Assembly (NCBI RefSeq): GCF_011290365.1
Contig: NZ_CP049786.1
Location: 3,348,001 to 3,412,000 of the forward strand
DNA from: Leclercia sp. 29361
GTDB lineage: Bacteria > Pseudomonadota > Gammaproteobacteria > Enterobacterales > Enterobacteriaceae
Direction of reading: 5' to 3'
Length of the DNA: 64,000 nt
In this document: in pieces, positions 21,676-31,342 of the stretch
Layout of the letters: each line of letters opens with the position of its first letter
How positions within the stretch are numbered: position 1 is the stretch's first letter
The notes under the pieces: model-generated
The model's database searches: none
What the model saw: the letters and a program-made list of their open reading frames with translations, nothing else
What the model was told of the DNA's origin: nothing
Position numbers and translations under genes: made by a program

Positions 21676-21727
21676 GTTACTGGCGCACCATAACAGGGAG
21701 CCATTATGGTGCGCACCCGTCAGTAAC
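21676..21727 (-). repeat. Extended stem-loop directly after argT
   Basis: GTTACTG (21676-21682) pairs with CAGTAAC (21721-21727), and inside it GCGCACCATAA (21683-21693) pairs with TTATGGTGCGC (21704-21714). It lies two bases beyond the argT stop. It lacks a T-run on the minus strand, so it looks like an mRNA 3'-end protecting or partial-stop element between argT and hisJ. Confidence 0.75.
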
Positions 21728-21729
21728 GG

Positions 21730-22512
21730 TTAGTCGCCGTAGACATTGAAGTCGAAGTATTTCTTCGCCAGTTTGTCGTAGGTGCCGTCTTTACGCAGTT
21801 CGGTAAAGGCTTTATCAAATGCCGCTTTCAGCTCGGCATCGTCCTTGCGCAGGCCGATCCCGGTACCGTCACCAAAGTATTTTTTGTCTTTGACCGACGG
21901 ACCCGCAAAGACAAACTCTTTCCCTGCAGGTTGTTTCAGGAAGCCTTCGCTCGCCGCGACTTCATCCTGGAAAGCAGCATCCAGACGCCCTGCCGCCAGA
22001 TCGGAATAGATTAAATCCTGGTTCTGGTAGGCCACCACATCGACGCCTTTTTCACGCCAGTTGGCATTGGCAAAGCCTTCCTGGGTGGAGCCCTGCAGGA
22101 CACCAACGTGCTTACCTTTCAGCGAATCAATGGTCGGCTGGATCGGCGAGCCCTTCGCCGCAATCAGGCGTGAATCCGCTGCGTACAGTTTTTCAGAGAA
22201 GGCGATCTCCTGCTGACGCTTCTCGGTAATGGAGAGCGAGGAGATAATCGCGTCGATTTTTTTGGCTTTCAGGGAGGGGATCAGCGCATCAAAGTCGCTG
22301 CCCACCCAGGTGCATTTCACGGACATGCGTTTGCACATTTCCTTCCCCAGGTCGATATCAAACCCGACAAAGTCGCCTTTCGCATCTTTCGATGAGAACG
22401 GCGCATAGGTCGCGTCAGTACCGATACGTACGGTCTGTGGGAGCGCCGCATAGCTGCTTGCCGCTGCACTTAATCCCACCAGCAAAGACAGAGCCAGAAC
22501 CGTCTTCTTCAT
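21730..22512 (-). CDS. argT: Lysine/arginine/ornithine-binding periplasmic protein ArgT
   Basis: Periplasmic LAO-binding protein that feeds the HisQMP importer. The 260 residues have a signal peptide ([20 protein letters not shown], cleavage after SYA) and mature start [20 protein letters not shown]. Most of the protein aligns residue for residue with HisJ 240 bases downstream, a known tandem duplication. A sigma-54-type promoter lies 70 bases upstream, in line with nitrogen control. Confidence 0.96.
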   Translation of the reverse strand: MKKTVLALSLLVGLSAAASSYAALPQTVRIGTDATYAPFSSKDAKGDFVGFDIDLGKEMCKRMSVKCTWVGSDFDALIPSLKAKKIDAIISSLSITEKRQQEIAFSEKLYAADSRLIAAKGSPIQPTIDSLKGKHVGVLQGSTQEGFANANWREKGVDVVAYQNQDLIYSDLAAGRLDAAFQDEVAASEGFLKQPAGKEFVFAGPSVKDKKYFGDGTGIGLRKDDAELKAAFDKAFTELRKDGTYDKLAKKYFDFNVYGD

Positions 22513-22581
22513 ACATTACCCTCAAGTGTCGTGATTTTATTTTGTAATAGATGATGTTGTGTGTTGTTGCAGGCGATCCCT

Positions 22582-22597
22582 TGCAGGTCTTATGCCA
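22582..22597 (-). promoter_or_regulatory. Sigma-54 promoter of argT
   Basis: On the minus strand TGGCATAAGACCTGCA fits the -24/-12 consensus TGGCAYRNNNNTTGCW with one mismatch. It lies about 70 bases upstream of the argT start. argT is an NtrC/sigma-54 gene in enteric bacteria. TTGCACTAATTGCAA just upstream (about 22600-22614) is a possible activator half-site pair but is close to the promoter. Confidence 0.75.
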
Positions 22598-22809
22598 GAT
22601 TGCAATTAGTGCAAAATTACGGCGTTAAATATGTTAACGAAAGGTTGCAAGATTGCCTTAATGGTGAAAGATAGCAGGTCTGCCAAACGAACCGCAGTGG
22701 GAAGAAAGGAAAAAAGGAATTAAATGTTGAGGATATGATCGCGGTTGCAGAATTGCCCTGAAACAGGGCACGTTGCGCTGACCTGCCCCAGAGCAGGACA
22801 ACTTTGCCG

Positions 22810-23379
22810 TCAGACGCCCTGCCAGCGGGCGAAGAGATCGTCCGGCAGTTCAATATCGAACTGGTCAATCACCCGGTTCACGGTTTGATTAATAACGTCA
22901 TCCAGGCTTTGTGGGCGGTGATAAAATGCCGGCACCGGCGGCATGATCACCGCCCCCAGCTCGGCAGCCTGGGTCATCAGCCGCAGGTGGCCCAGATGGA
23001 GCGGGGTTTCACGCACGCAGAGCACCAGCGGGCGGCGCTCTTTCAGCACCACGTCGGCGGCGCGGGTCACCAGGGTATCGGTATAGCTGTTGACGATGCC
23101 GGAGAGAGTTTTGATGGAACAGGGCAGGATCACCATCCCCGCGGTCTTAAACGACCCGGAGGAGATGCTGGCGGCGATATCGCGGGCATCGTGCACCACA
23201 TCGGCCAACGCCTGAACGTCACGCAGGGAGTAATCGGTTTCGAGAGAGAGGGTCTGACGCGCGGCCTGGCTCATCACCAGATGGGTTTCAACGTCAGCGA
23301 CGTCGCGTAATACCTGCAGCAAACGGACGCCGTAAATCGCGCCGCTGGCCCCTGAAAGCCCAACTATCAATCGTTTCAT
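22810..23379 (-). CDS. ubiX: Flavin prenyltransferase UbiX
   Basis: Makes the prenylated FMN cofactor used by UbiD in ubiquinone synthesis. The 189 residues equal E. coli UbiX. Visible motifs are LIVGLSGASGAIYGVRLLQ (FMN phosphate site), a central SSGSFKTAGMVILPCS, and MPPVPAFYHRPQSLDDVINQ near the C terminus. It lies downstream of purF on the same strand. GC-rich hairpins at about 22751-22800 probably end its message. Confidence 0.96.
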   Translation of the reverse strand: MKRLIVGLSGASGAIYGVRLLQVLRDVADVETHLVMSQAARQTLSLETDYSLRDVQALADVVHDARDIAASISSGSFKTAGMVILPCSIKTLSGIVNSYTDTLVTRAADVVLKERRPLVLCVRETPLHLGHLRLMTQAAELGAVIMPPVPAFYHRPQSLDDVINQTVNRVIDQFDIELPDDLFARWQGV

Positions 23380-23467
23380 ATTATCGCCCTTACTGTAACA
23401 GGGCAGACTGTGCAGGATTTTGGCGGGAGTTGCAAGCGAGGGCGGACGCCCTCGCCTGCGATAAGGA

Positions 23468-24985
23468 TTAACCTTCGTTATGCATCTCTAAGCTTTCGAG
23501 ATCGTTCGCCATCTGCACGGCTTTCGCATCGTCGTTACGCAGAGAGTCGAGATAGTCGAGATACTGCTGATCCACATCTTTGGTGACGTAGATACCGTTA
23601 AACACCGAGCACTCAAACTGCTGAATATCCGGGTTCTCGGCGCGCACCGCGTCGATCAGATCGTTCAGATCCTGGAAAATCAGGCCATCGGCGCCGATGA
23701 TCTGGCGGATCTCGTCCACTTCACGACCGTGAGCAATCAGCTCGTTGGCGGTCGGCATGTCGATGCCGTACACGTTCGGGAAGCGAATTTCCGGTGCCGC
23801 AGAGGCCAGGTAGACCTTCTTCGCACCCGCTTCACGGGCCATCTCGATAATCTGCTCTGAGGTGGTGCCACGCACGATGGAGTCATCCACCAGCAGAACG
23901 TTCTTGTCGCGGAACTCAGCGCGGTTAGCGTTCAGCTTGCGGCGTACCGATTTACGGCGCAGATGCTGGCCTGGCATAATGAAGGTACGGCCAACGTAGC
24001 GGTTTTTCACAAAGCCCTGACGGTACGGTTTACCCAGAATACGCGCCATCTCCAGCGCGATATCGCAGGAGGTTTCCGGGATCGGGATAACCACGTCGAT
24101 GTCCAGATCTTCCCACTCGCGGGCAATCTTCTCCCCGAGCTTGGTACCCATATTCACACGGGCGCTGTAGACGGAGATCTTGTCGATGAAGGAGTCCGGA
24201 CGAGCAAAGTAGACGTACTCGAACAGGCACGGATTAGTGACCGGGTTTTCCGCACACTGGCGGGTAAACAGCTGGCCTTTCTCAGTGATGTAGACCGCTT
24301 CGCCCGGGGCCACGTCGCGCAGGAACTCAAAGCCCAGGGTGTCCAGGGCCACGCTTTCGGAGGCCACCATATACTCGGTGCGGCCATCGCCAATATCGCG
24401 TTTACCCAGTACCAGCGGACGAATACCGTTCGGATCGCGGAACGCGACCATACCGTGGCCGATAATCATCGCCACGCAGGCATAGGCCCCGCGAATCAGA
24501 CGATTCGTCGCCGCCACGGCAGCAAAAATGTTGTCGGCTTCCAGCGGATAGTGACGGAAATTATCCAGTTCGCTGGCAAAGACGTTAAGCAGAATTTCAG
24601 AGTCAGAAGTGGTGTTAATGTGGCGACGCTTCTCTTCAAACAGCTTTTTACGCAGCTCGTGGGCATTGGTCAGGTTACCGTTGTGGGCAAGCGTGATGCC
24701 ATACGGAGAGTTAACGTAGAAAGGCTGCGCTTCAGAGGCGCTGGAACTGCCTGCGGTAGGGTAACGAACGTGACCAATACCCATGTTACCCTGCAGACGC
24801 TGCATATGGCGGGCTTCAAACACATCGTTTACCAGGCCGTTGGCCTTACGTAAACGGAAGCAGTTGTGTGCATCAATGGTGATGATACCCGCAGCATCCT
24901 GCCCACGGTGCTGAAGCACCGATAATGCGTCATAAATAGACTGGTTTACCGGCATGAAACCGGCGATACCGACAATACCGCACAT
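23468..24985 (-). CDS. purF: Amidophosphoribosyltransferase
   Basis: First committed step of purine synthesis: PRPP plus glutamine to phosphoribosylamine. The 505 residues begin [20 protein letters not shown]; Cys2 becomes the N-terminal nucleophile of the class II glutamine amidotransferase domain. The PRPP-binding loop [20 protein letters not shown] is in the C-terminal phosphoribosyltransferase domain at about residues 362-381. It follows cvpA by 33 bases, so it shares the PurR-controlled promoter upstream of cvpA. Confidence 0.98.
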   Translation of the reverse strand: MCGIVGIAGFMPVNQSIYDALSVLQHRGQDAAGIITIDAHNCFRLRKANGLVNDVFEARHMQRLQGNMGIGHVRYPTAGSSSASEAQPFYVNSPYGITLAHNGNLTNAHELRKKLFEEKRRHINTTSDSEILLNVFASELDNFRHYPLEADNIFAAVAATNRLIRGAYACVAMIIGHGMVAFRDPNGIRPLVLGKRDIGDGRTEYMVASESVALDTLGFEFLRDVAPGEAVYITEKGQLFTRQCAENPVTNPCLFEYVYFARPDSFIDKISVYSARVNMGTKLGEKIAREWEDLDIDVVIPIPETSCDIALEMARILGKPYRQGFVKNRYVGRTFIMPGQHLRRKSVRRKLNANRAEFRDKNVLLVDDSIVRGTTSEQIIEMAREAGAKKVYLASAAPEIRFPNVYGIDMPTANELIAHGREVDEIRQIIGADGLIFQDLNDLIDAVRAENPDIQQFECSVFNGIYVTKDVDQQYLDYLDSLRNDDAKAVQMANDLESLEMHNEG

Positions 24986-25018
24986 TCGTCATTTCCTCGT
25001 TAAGCCACATCTCAGGGT

Positions 25019-25507
25019 TTATGCCCTGGGCAAAAAACTCGACGAGCTTTGCAGATAGTCGAAGAACAATCTGATGATGAAGCTGAACTGCGGGATCAGC
25101 TGCGACTTCTGCCAGTCTTCACTTTTTGAAAACCCGGTAAAGGTATCAAGGAAGAACAGTATCGCGGCTACAATCAACGCTCCTCGCAATGCACCGAAAC
25201 AGATCCCGAGCACCCTGTCCGTTCCTGACAAACCGGTTTTCTCAACCAGCTGGCCAATCACGAAGTTAACAATGGCGCCTACAATCAGCGTCGCGATAAA
25301 CAGCACCGCGATGGCGATTCCGTTTCGGACCAGTTCATCTTCAAAGCCCGTGAACCAGACAGACAGGTAAGTGTAGTAATGACTGGCAACAAAGAAGGCA
25401 CAGCCCCAGGTTACCAGCGATAACGCTTCACGAACAAAGCCACGGATCAGGCTAACCAGACAGGAAAAACCTATCACCGCAATGATGGCGTAATCAATCC
25501 AGACCAT
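25019..25507 (-). CDS. cvpA: CvpA family membrane protein
   Basis: Inner-membrane protein of 162 residues needed for colicin V production in E. coli and for envelope/bile stress resistance. Four hydrophobic stretches are visible, beginning with DYAIIAVIGFSCLVSLIRGF; the segment AIAVLFIATLIVGAIVNFVI is the third. It is first gene of the cvpA-purF operon with a perfect PUR box 57 bases upstream. Confidence 0.96.
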   Translation of the reverse strand: MVWIDYAIIAVIGFSCLVSLIRGFVREALSLVTWGCAFFVASHYYTYLSVWFTGFEDELVRNGIAIAVLFIATLIVGAIVNFVIGQLVEKTGLSGTDRVLGICFGALRGALIVAAILFFLDTFTGFSKSEDWQKSQLIPQFSFIIRLFFDYLQSSSSFLPRA

Positions 25508-25563
25508 ATACGTCCCACGATTAAACGCCCTGTCATCCAGTTCGGGGCGAATTCTAACAGAAA

Positions 25564-25579
25564 AAGAAAACGTTTGCGT
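25564..25579 (-). promoter_or_regulatory. PUR box (PurR operator) of cvpA-purF
   Basis: On the minus strand the sequence is ACGCAAACGTTTTCTT, matching the PurR operator consensus ANGCAANCGNTTNCNT at every defined position. It lies 57-72 bases upstream of the cvpA start. PurR with hypoxanthine or guanine represses purF here in E. coli. Confidence 0.93.
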
Positions 25580-25603
25580 AGGGATTTCCTTCCCGCGCGT
25601 AAA

Positions 25604-25634
25604 TAAAAAAAGCGCTGAAAAAATATTCAGCGCC
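25604..25634 (-). terminator. Terminator after dedD
   Basis: On the minus strand GGCGCTGAA and TTCAGCGCT flank a short loop and are followed by seven T. It lies about 60 bases beyond the dedD stop and separates the folC-dedD unit from the cvpA promoter. Confidence 0.88.
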
Positions 25635-25692
25635 CCAGGCGGGTTACCTTCTCAGGCAATCTGCTGCGCCTGTTTTTTAGTCAGCGAAAAAC

Positions 25693-26388
25693 TCAGTTCA
25701 CGCTGTAGTTCATCACTACGCCGCTCAGACCGGAGAGTTGATTCAACTCGCCAAGCGACCCCTTCAGCTTATCTCTCGATGCATCCGGGCCGACGAGAAT
25801 ACGGGTGATTTTACCCTGTACCGGCGTCGTAGGTGAAGTGTAAACGCGATACCCCGCGCCACGGAGTTTAGCCACCACCTCGTTGACCTTGTCGGCATTT
25901 TTCAACGCGCCGAGCTGCACGACATAAGCTTTACCGGTTGGCGCAGGTTTCTCTTCTGCCGTCGGTTTGGCCGGAGGGGTTTCCGTCGCCGCCGCCAGCT
26001 GCTGGCTGGTGTTATCGCGCTGCGGTTTCGGCTTCTCAACCGGTTTTGGTTTTTGCACCGGTTTTGGCGCATACTGCTCCACCGGCGCCGGATCCAGTTC
26101 GTTGTTATTCCCGGTCGCGAGACGCGTAGGGTCTAAGGACGGTGCCGCGGCATCGCCCGCCTGCACCTCTTCAGCCGCGCCTTCAGGCGGTTGAGCAGGT
26201 AACGCCTGCGTCGCCGCCGGCAGCATATCCGGCTCATCCCGGTCGCCAGGTTTCGGCACCAGCGGGATCGCCGCAAACTCATCCTGATAATGTTTTTTCT
26301 GTCCATCAAGCAGCCCGGGGAGAATAATCACTCCCAGCGCCACCAGCACAATGGTGCCTGCTAAACGGTTCTGAAACTTACTTGCCAC
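25693..26388 (-). CDS. dedD: Cell division protein DedD
   Basis: Bitopic septal-ring protein with a C-terminal SPOR domain that binds denuded septal peptidoglycan. I use the GTG at 26386-26388 (VASKFQNRLAGTIV), which has GGGGAG six bases upstream; an ATG five codons earlier lacks a good ribosome site. One transmembrane helix (LAGTIVLVALGVIILPGLL, about residues 9-27) is followed by a Pro/Lys/Ala-rich linker and SPOR (about 152-229, AYVVQLGALKNADKVNEVV). It overlaps the folC end by 11 bases. 231 residues; the linker is longer than in E. coli. Confidence 0.92.
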   Translation of the reverse strand: MASKFQNRLAGTIVLVALGVIILPGLLDGQKKHYQDEFAAIPLVPKPGDRDEPDMLPAATQALPAQPPEGAAEEVQAGDAAAPSLDPTRLATGNNNELDPAPVEQYAPKPVQKPKPVEKPKPQRDNTSQQLAAATETPPAKPTAEEKPAPTGKAYVVQLGALKNADKVNEVVAKLRGAGYRVYTSPTTPVQGKITRILVGPDASRDKLKGSLGELNQLSGLSGVVMNYSVN

Positions 26389-27646
26389 CGGTTCTCCCCG
26401 CATCCATTACGTCCATGACATGTGCCACCGTGTGGAAAGATCCACACACCAGCACGGTATCTTCTGGTCTGGCATCCGCCATCGCCGCACGCCATGCCAG
26501 CTCGACGCTGGCAAAGCTCTGGCCCTCGCCGAGATGTTCCATCAGCTGTTCAGCCGTCGCCCCGCGTGGGCCTTCCAGAGGTGCACAATACCAGCTATCG
26601 ACCACAGTCTCCATGCAGGCCAGCGTGCCGCCAATATCTTTATCATGAAGCATACCGATAACCGCCAGTACGCGCCCGGTTTTTGGCAATGATTTGAGAC
26701 GTCCGGCGAGGTAAGCCGCGGCATGGGGGTTGTGCGCCACATCCAGAATCAGACGCGGTGAGTCGCTGACAATCTGGAAACGTCCGGCAAGGATTGCCTG
26801 CTCAATGCCGTCGCGAATGGCCTGCTCGTTCACCGTCAGACCGCTGGCGCGCAGGGCGGCCAGTGCCGTAGCGGCGTTCGGCTGCGGCACCTGCGGCAGC
26901 GGCAGGTTGTCCAGCGCGCCTCTGGCATCTTCAAAGCGCCAGCCGCTCTCCGTCACGCTGTAGCGCCAGTCGACGTCACGACGCTGCAACAGCGCCCCTT
27001 TCTCCCGGGCCACGTCAGCGATGGTGTGCGGCATATCGGGCTCGCCGACAATCGCCGCTTTACCGGCGCGGAAAATACCCGCTTTCTCACGGCCAATGCT
27101 TTCGCGATCGGGCCCCAGCCAGTCGGTATGATCCAGCGCGATGCTGGTAACCACCGCCACGTCCGGATCCACGATGTTAGTGGCGTCCAGCCGCCCGCCT
27201 AACCCGACCTCGAGGATCACCACGTCCAGCTGCGCCTGCTTAAACAGCCACAGCGCCGACAGCGTGCCGTATTCGAAATAGGTCAGCGACGTGTCGCCAC
27301 GCGCGGCTTCGATCTCTGCGAACGAGGCGGTATGGGCCGATTCAGCGAGTTCGGTGTTCTGTACCCGCACACGCTCGGTGTAGCGCACCAGATGGGGCGA
27401 ACTGTAGACACCCACTTTGTAGCCCGCCGCCATCAGCATGGATTCCAGCGTGCGGCAGGTGGTGCCCTTGCCGTTGGTGCCCGCCACCGTAAAGACAAAA
27501 GGAGCCGGTTTCAGAACGTCAAGGCGCGCCGCTACCTGGCTGACGCGCTCAAGTCCCATGTCGATGGCTTTACTGTGCAGGTTTTCCAGATAAGAAAGCC
27601 ACGCGGCCAGGGGCGACGTGGCTTGGGGAAGAGTGATATTTTCCAT
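26378..27646 (-). CDS. folC: Dihydrofolate synthase / folylpolyglutamate synthase
   Basis: Bifunctional ligase that makes dihydrofolate and adds glutamates to folates. The 422 residues contain the P-loop VFTVAGTNGKGTTCRTLE at about residues 52-69, the Mur-ligase-like centre (TSIALDHTDWLGPDRESIG) and VLVCGSFHTVAHVMDVMD at the end. It overlaps dedD downstream; accD lies 68 bases upstream with a terminator between. Confidence 0.97.
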   Translation of the reverse strand: MENITLPQATSPLAAWLSYLENLHSKAIDMGLERVSQVAARLDVLKPAPFVFTVAGTNGKGTTCRTLESMLMAAGYKVGVYSSPHLVRYTERVRVQNTELAESAHTASFAEIEAARGDTSLTYFEYGTLSALWLFKQAQLDVVILEVGLGGRLDATNIVDPDVAVVTSIALDHTDWLGPDRESIGREKAGIFRAGKAAIVGEPDMPHTIADVAREKGALLQRRDVDWRYSVTESGWRFEDARGALDNLPLPQVPQPNAATALAALRASGLTVNEQAIRDGIEQAILAGRFQIVSDSPRLILDVAHNPHAAAYLAGRLKSLPKTGRVLAVIGMLHDKDIGGTLACMETVVDSWYCAPLEGPRGATAEQLMEHLGEGQSFASVELAWRAAMADARPEDTVLVCGSFHTVAHVMDVMDAGRTGGK

Positions 27647-27677
27647 GTTGCGCGCTTTTCAGTTACGGTTAGAAAGC

Positions 27678-27708
27678 AAAAGGGCAGCGCCATTGGCCCT
27701 GCCCTTTT
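27678..27708 (-). terminator. Terminator after accD
   Basis: AAAAGGGCAG and CTGCCCTTTT form a perfect stem around an 11-base loop, seven bases past the accD stop. T-runs exist on both strands. Confidence 0.85.
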
Positions 27709-27714
27709 CAGTTA

Positions 27715-28620
27715 TCAGGCCTCGGGTTCCTGATCCGGTACTACCACGCCTTCGCGCGGCTCATCCGGGCTCGGCGACGGCAGATTCATCAGCTTCGCCA
27801 GAACGCTTGCCAGTTTCAGGCGCATTTCCGGACGGCGAACGATCATGTCGATAGCGCCTTTCTCGATAAGGAACTCACTGCGCTGGAAGCCCGGCGGCAG
27901 TTTCTCACGAACCGTTTGTTCGATAACACGCGGGCCGGCAAAGCCGATCAGCGCTTTCGGTTCAGCGATGTTCAGATCGCCCAGCATCGCAAAGCTTGCC
28001 GATACGCCGCCCATGGTCGGGTCGGTCAGTACGGAGATGTACGGCAGACCGCGTTCCTGCATTTTCGCCAGCGCTGCGGAGGTTTTCGCCATCTGCATCA
28101 GCGACATCAGCGCTTCCTGCATACGGGCACCACCGGAGGCGGAGAAGCAGATCAGCGGACAGTTGTCCTCCAGCGCCTGCTCTACCGCACGCACGAAGCG
28201 CGCGCCGACCACGGAACCCATTGAGCCGCCCATAAAGGAGAACTCAAACGCTGCTGCGACAACCGGCATCTCGTGCAGAGTGCCTTTCATCACCACCAGG
28301 GCGTCTTTCTCGCCGGTCTCTTTCTGTGCAGAGGCCAGACGGTCTTTGTATTTTTTGGAGTCGCGGAACTTCAGCACATCTTTCGGCTCAAGCTCGCTGC
28401 CCAGTTCAACCAGAGAACCTTCATCCAGCAGGCTATGCAGGCGGTTACGCGCCGACATACGCATGTGGTGATCGCACTTCGGACAAACTTCCAGATTACG
28501 CTCCAGCTCGGCACGGTACAGGACCTGGCCACAGCTGTCACATTTGGTCCACACCCCTTCAGGAATACTCGCTTTGCGGGTTGGGGTGATGTTGCTTTTA
28601 ATTCGTTCAATCCAGCTCAT
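27715..28620 (-). CDS. accD: Acetyl-CoA carboxylase carboxyltransferase subunit beta
   Basis: Transfers the carboxyl group from biotin to acetyl-CoA to give malonyl-CoA, with AccA. The 301-residue protein starts at ATG 28618-28620 ([20 protein letters not shown]); an upstream in-frame extension does not fit the family. The four-cysteine zinc finger is C27, C30, C46 and C49, and the crotonase-fold core has [19 protein letters not shown]. Downstream of dedA with its own 140-base upstream gap. Confidence 0.97.
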   Translation of the reverse strand: MSWIERIKSNITPTRKASIPEGVWTKCDSCGQVLYRAELERNLEVCPKCDHHMRMSARNRLHSLLDEGSLVELGSELEPKDVLKFRDSKKYKDRLASAQKETGEKDALVVMKGTLHEMPVVAAAFEFSFMGGSMGSVVGARFVRAVEQALEDNCPLICFSASGGARMQEALMSLMQMAKTSAALAKMQERGLPYISVLTDPTMGGVSASFAMLGDLNIAEPKALIGFAGPRVIEQTVREKLPPGFQRSEFLIEKGAIDMIVRRPEMRLKLASVLAKLMNLPSPSPDEPREGVVVPDQEPEA

Positions 28621-28762
28621 TGATAACCTTTCTGCCTGAACCAGGTTTGCTGTAAGGGGCGCATAATGCCATTTTTGCCCCCGACAGACCATGAATGTTG
28701 CACATTAAAACATAACAGCCCGAAACTTTGGATAAAAAAGTGGTCGAACCGCAGTCGTGCTT

Positions 28763-29422
28763 TTATTTTGCCTGTTTTGCCGCCGCGCGCCGGTGACGAA
28801 TAATTTCGATCACGCCCGGCAGAATGGAGACCACAATAATCCCTACGATCAGTAACTTGAGGTTTTCCTGAATCATGGGAATAGTACCGAAGAAATAGCC
28901 CGCGTAGGTAAAGCTGAGCACCCATAACAGCGCACCCGTCACGTTATAAAGCGCGAACTGACGGTACGACATATGACCCATTCCCGCAACAAAGGGGGCA
29001 AAGGTTCTGACGATGGGCACAAAGCGCGCGAGGATAATGGTTTTACCGCCGTGCTTCTCATAAAACGTATGGGTTTTATCCAGATAGCTGCGACGGAAAA
29101 TCTTCGAGTCCGGATTACTGAACAACCGGTCGCCAAATAGCCGACCAATAGTGTAGTTCACCGCATCGCCAAGGATCGCGGCGATAAGCATCAGGACCAC
29201 CATCAGGTGAACGTTGATGTCGTTGGTTTCGAGGGAGGCCAGCGCCCCCGCCACGAACAGCAGCGAATCGCCCGGTAAGAACGGCGTCACCACCAGCCCG
29301 GTTTCACAAAACAGGATCAGGAACAGAATGGCATACACCCAGACGCCATAATCAGCGACCAGCTCGGCCAGGTGAACATCAATATGCAGAATAAAATCAA
29401 TTACAAAGCGAATAAAATCCAT
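28763..29422 (-). CDS. dedA: DedA family inner-membrane protein
   Basis: Member of the DedA/VTT family, half-transporter-like proteins linked to membrane lipid carrier recycling and proton-motive force. The 219 residues have several hydrophobic helices and the family signature [16 protein letters not shown] with [20 protein letters not shown]. Length equals E. coli DedA. It follows truA by 27 bases on the same strand. Confidence 0.95.
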   Translation of the reverse strand: MDFIRFVIDFILHIDVHLAELVADYGVWVYAILFLILFCETGLVVTPFLPGDSLLFVAGALASLETNDINVHLMVVLMLIAAILGDAVNYTIGRLFGDRLFSNPDSKIFRRSYLDKTHTFYEKHGGKTIILARFVPIVRTFAPFVAGMGHMSYRQFALYNVTGALLWVLSFTYAGYFFGTIPMIQENLKLLIVGIIVVSILPGVIEIIRHRRAAAKQAK

Positions 29423-29449
29423 ATTGTCTAAACCTTTATTGCACGGCTA

Positions 29450-30262
29450 TCAGTCCGCTAAAAACAGCGGGCCCATTGGCGGTTTTGGAAGGTCAAAACG
29501 ATCCGGGTAATCGACCGAGACCAGATAGAGCCCTTCCGCTCTCGCCGTTGCTGCTGCCAGGGTTCTGTCCTTCGCTGCCAGCAACTCTGCAATCCAGCTC
29601 TCCGGCTGGTGTCCGGCGCCCACTTCCATCAGGCTGCCAACAATATTCCGCACCATATGATGTACAAAGGCATTGGCTTTGATATCAACCACCACATACG
29701 CGCCATACCGGCTGACGTTAATGTGCATCACGTTGCGCCACGGCGTGCGCGACTGGCACTGAACCGCGCGAAACGAGGTAAAGTCGTTTTCGCCAATCAG
29801 CGCCTGCGCGGCGCGTTGCATACGTTCGGCATCCAGCGGCGCGTAAAAATGCGTTACGCCCTGGCCCAATACAGCCGGACGCAGGCGCTGGTTATAGATG
29901 ATATAGCGGTAGCGGCGCGCGGTGGCGCTGAAACGCGCGTGAAAATCATCGGGCACAGTTTTGACCCAACGCACCGCGATGTCTCCAGGTAAATTCGCAT
30001 TTACCCCCAGCGTCCAGGCCGCGTCTTTACGCACCGCAGTGGTTTCAAAGTGAACCACCTGCCCGGTACCATGGACACCGGCATCGGTACGCCCCGCGCA
30101 CAGGACATTGATGGGCTCATTCGCCACCTGAGAGAGCGCTTTCTCCAGCTTCTCCTGGACGCTGCGCACCTCATTCTGTCGCTGCCAGCCATAATATTTA
30201 CTGCCATCGTACTCAATCCCGAGGGCAATTTTATGGACCGGCTTTTGTTCCACTTCTGACAT
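29450..30262 (-). CDS. truA: tRNA pseudouridine(38-40) synthase TruA
   Basis: Modifies U38-U40 in the anticodon arm of many tRNAs. The 270 residues show the catalytic aspartate D60 in [18 protein letters not shown] and the typical [19 protein letters not shown] near residue 205. Its ATG overlaps the usg stop (TGATG at 30264-30260), so it is translationally coupled to usg. Confidence 0.97.
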   Translation of the reverse strand: MSEVEQKPVHKIALGIEYDGSKYYGWQRQNEVRSVQEKLEKALSQVANEPINVLCAGRTDAGVHGTGQVVHFETTAVRKDAAWTLGVNANLPGDIAVRWVKTVPDDFHARFSATARRYRYIIYNQRLRPAVLGQGVTHFYAPLDAERMQRAAQALIGENDFTSFRAVQCQSRTPWRNVMHINVSRYGAYVVVDIKANAFVHHMVRNIVGSLMEVGAGHQPESWIAELLAAKDRTLAAATARAEGLYLVSVDYPDRFDLPKPPMGPLFLAD

Positions 30263-31275
30263 CAGTACAGATACTCCTGCACCAGTTTTTCAGCGACTTT
30301 TACCGCCATCAGCGCGCCGCCGAAGCGGACGTTATCGGCCACCGACCAGAACTGGATCTGCTCCGGCATGCCGTAATCGTTACGCACACAACCGATGGAG
30401 AGACGGGCGTTGCCCGTTGCGTCACCCACCTGGGTCGGGAACTCGCTCTCTTCAGACAGCTCGATCTCCTCGACGCGGGCAAAGGCGTCGCGCGCCTCTT
30501 CCGCCGCCAGTGGACGCATCGCTTCAAAACTCACCATCTGGGCATGACCGTAAAACACCGGCGACTGCACGCAGTTGGCGGAGATCATCAGGCCTTCATC
30601 CTGCAGGATCTTACGCACCTGATCGACGATCTGGCGCTCTTCACGCACGCTGCCTTCACGATCCGGCAGCAGTGGCAGCATGTTGAAGGCCAGCTGACGA
30701 CCAAAGAAGTCCTCTTCATCCACCGGAATACCGTTCAGCAGCTTCGCGCTCTGCCCGGCCAGCGCATCCACCGCTTTTTTACCGTGGGCGGAGGCCGACA
30801 GCAGGCTGGTCACGGTGATGCGGGATAAACCGCCTTCATCGATCAGCGGTTTCAGGGCGGTCAGCAGCTGGCTGGTGAGGCTGTCCGGGACGGCGATGAT
30901 ATTACGGTTACGGTAGTCGGCCAGTACGAACGGGTTGACGTCCGGCACCACCAGCGGTACGTCCGGCTCAAGGGCGAACAGGCCGCTGGAATCAATCACC
31001 AGACAGCCCGCGTTGGTGGCTTCTTCAATATAGGTTGCGGAGGCTTCAGCCCCGGCGACGAAAAAGGCCAGCTGCGCCTGAGTCCAGTCAAAGTCAGCCG
31101 CATCCTGCACGCGTACCGATTTGCCCTCATAACGCAGATGTTCACCTGCGCTCTCATTACGCGCCAGGGCAAAGATCTCCCCCACCGGGAACTGACGCTC
31201 AGCAAGGGTTTCGAGCAGGGCTTCGCCCACGGCGCCCGTTGCGCCCAGTATGGCAATGTTCCAGCCTTCAGACAT
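30262..31275 (-). CDS. usg: Aspartate-semialdehyde dehydrogenase-like protein Usg
   Basis: Homologue of aspartate-semialdehyde dehydrogenase, function unknown. The N-terminal Rossmann motif [20 protein letters not shown] is intact. Where the true enzymes have the catalytic Cys (SNPNCTT), this one reads [11 protein letters not shown], so it probably lacks that activity; the same is true of E. coli Usg. 337 residues, between pdxB and truA, coupled to truA by a one-base overlap. Confidence 0.93.
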   Translation of the reverse strand: MSEGWNIAILGATGAVGEALLETLAERQFPVGEIFALARNESAGEHLRYEGKSVRVQDAADFDWTQAQLAFFVAGAEASATYIEEATNAGCLVIDSSGLFALEPDVPLVVPDVNPFVLADYRNRNIIAVPDSLTSQLLTALKPLIDEGGLSRITVTSLLSASAHGKKAVDALAGQSAKLLNGIPVDEEDFFGRQLAFNMLPLLPDREGSVREERQIVDQVRKILQDEGLMISANCVQSPVFYGHAQMVSFEAMRPLAAEEARDAFARVEEIELSEESEFPTQVGDATGNARLSIGCVRNDYGMPEQIQFWSVADNVRFGGALMAVKVAEKLVQEYLY

Positions 31276-31293
31276 GGTGGTTTACTCCAGAAA

Positions 31294-31330
31294 TAAAAAA
31301 GCGTCCCCGGCGGGTTATCCGCCAGGGAGC
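31294..31330 (-). terminator. Hairpin with T-run between pdxB and usg
   Basis: On the minus strand CTCCCTGGCGG and CCGCCGGGGACG pair around a short loop, followed by CTTTTTT. It lies 12 bases beyond the pdxB stop. It could end or reduce read-through into usg. Confidence 0.7.
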
Positions 31331-31342
31331 ATTAAGAAGACA

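Noticed and set aside
20705..22512. hisJ/argT similarity as an assembly duplication
   Set aside because: The two genes differ throughout and the tandem pair is conserved in enteric bacteria; it is an old gene duplication.
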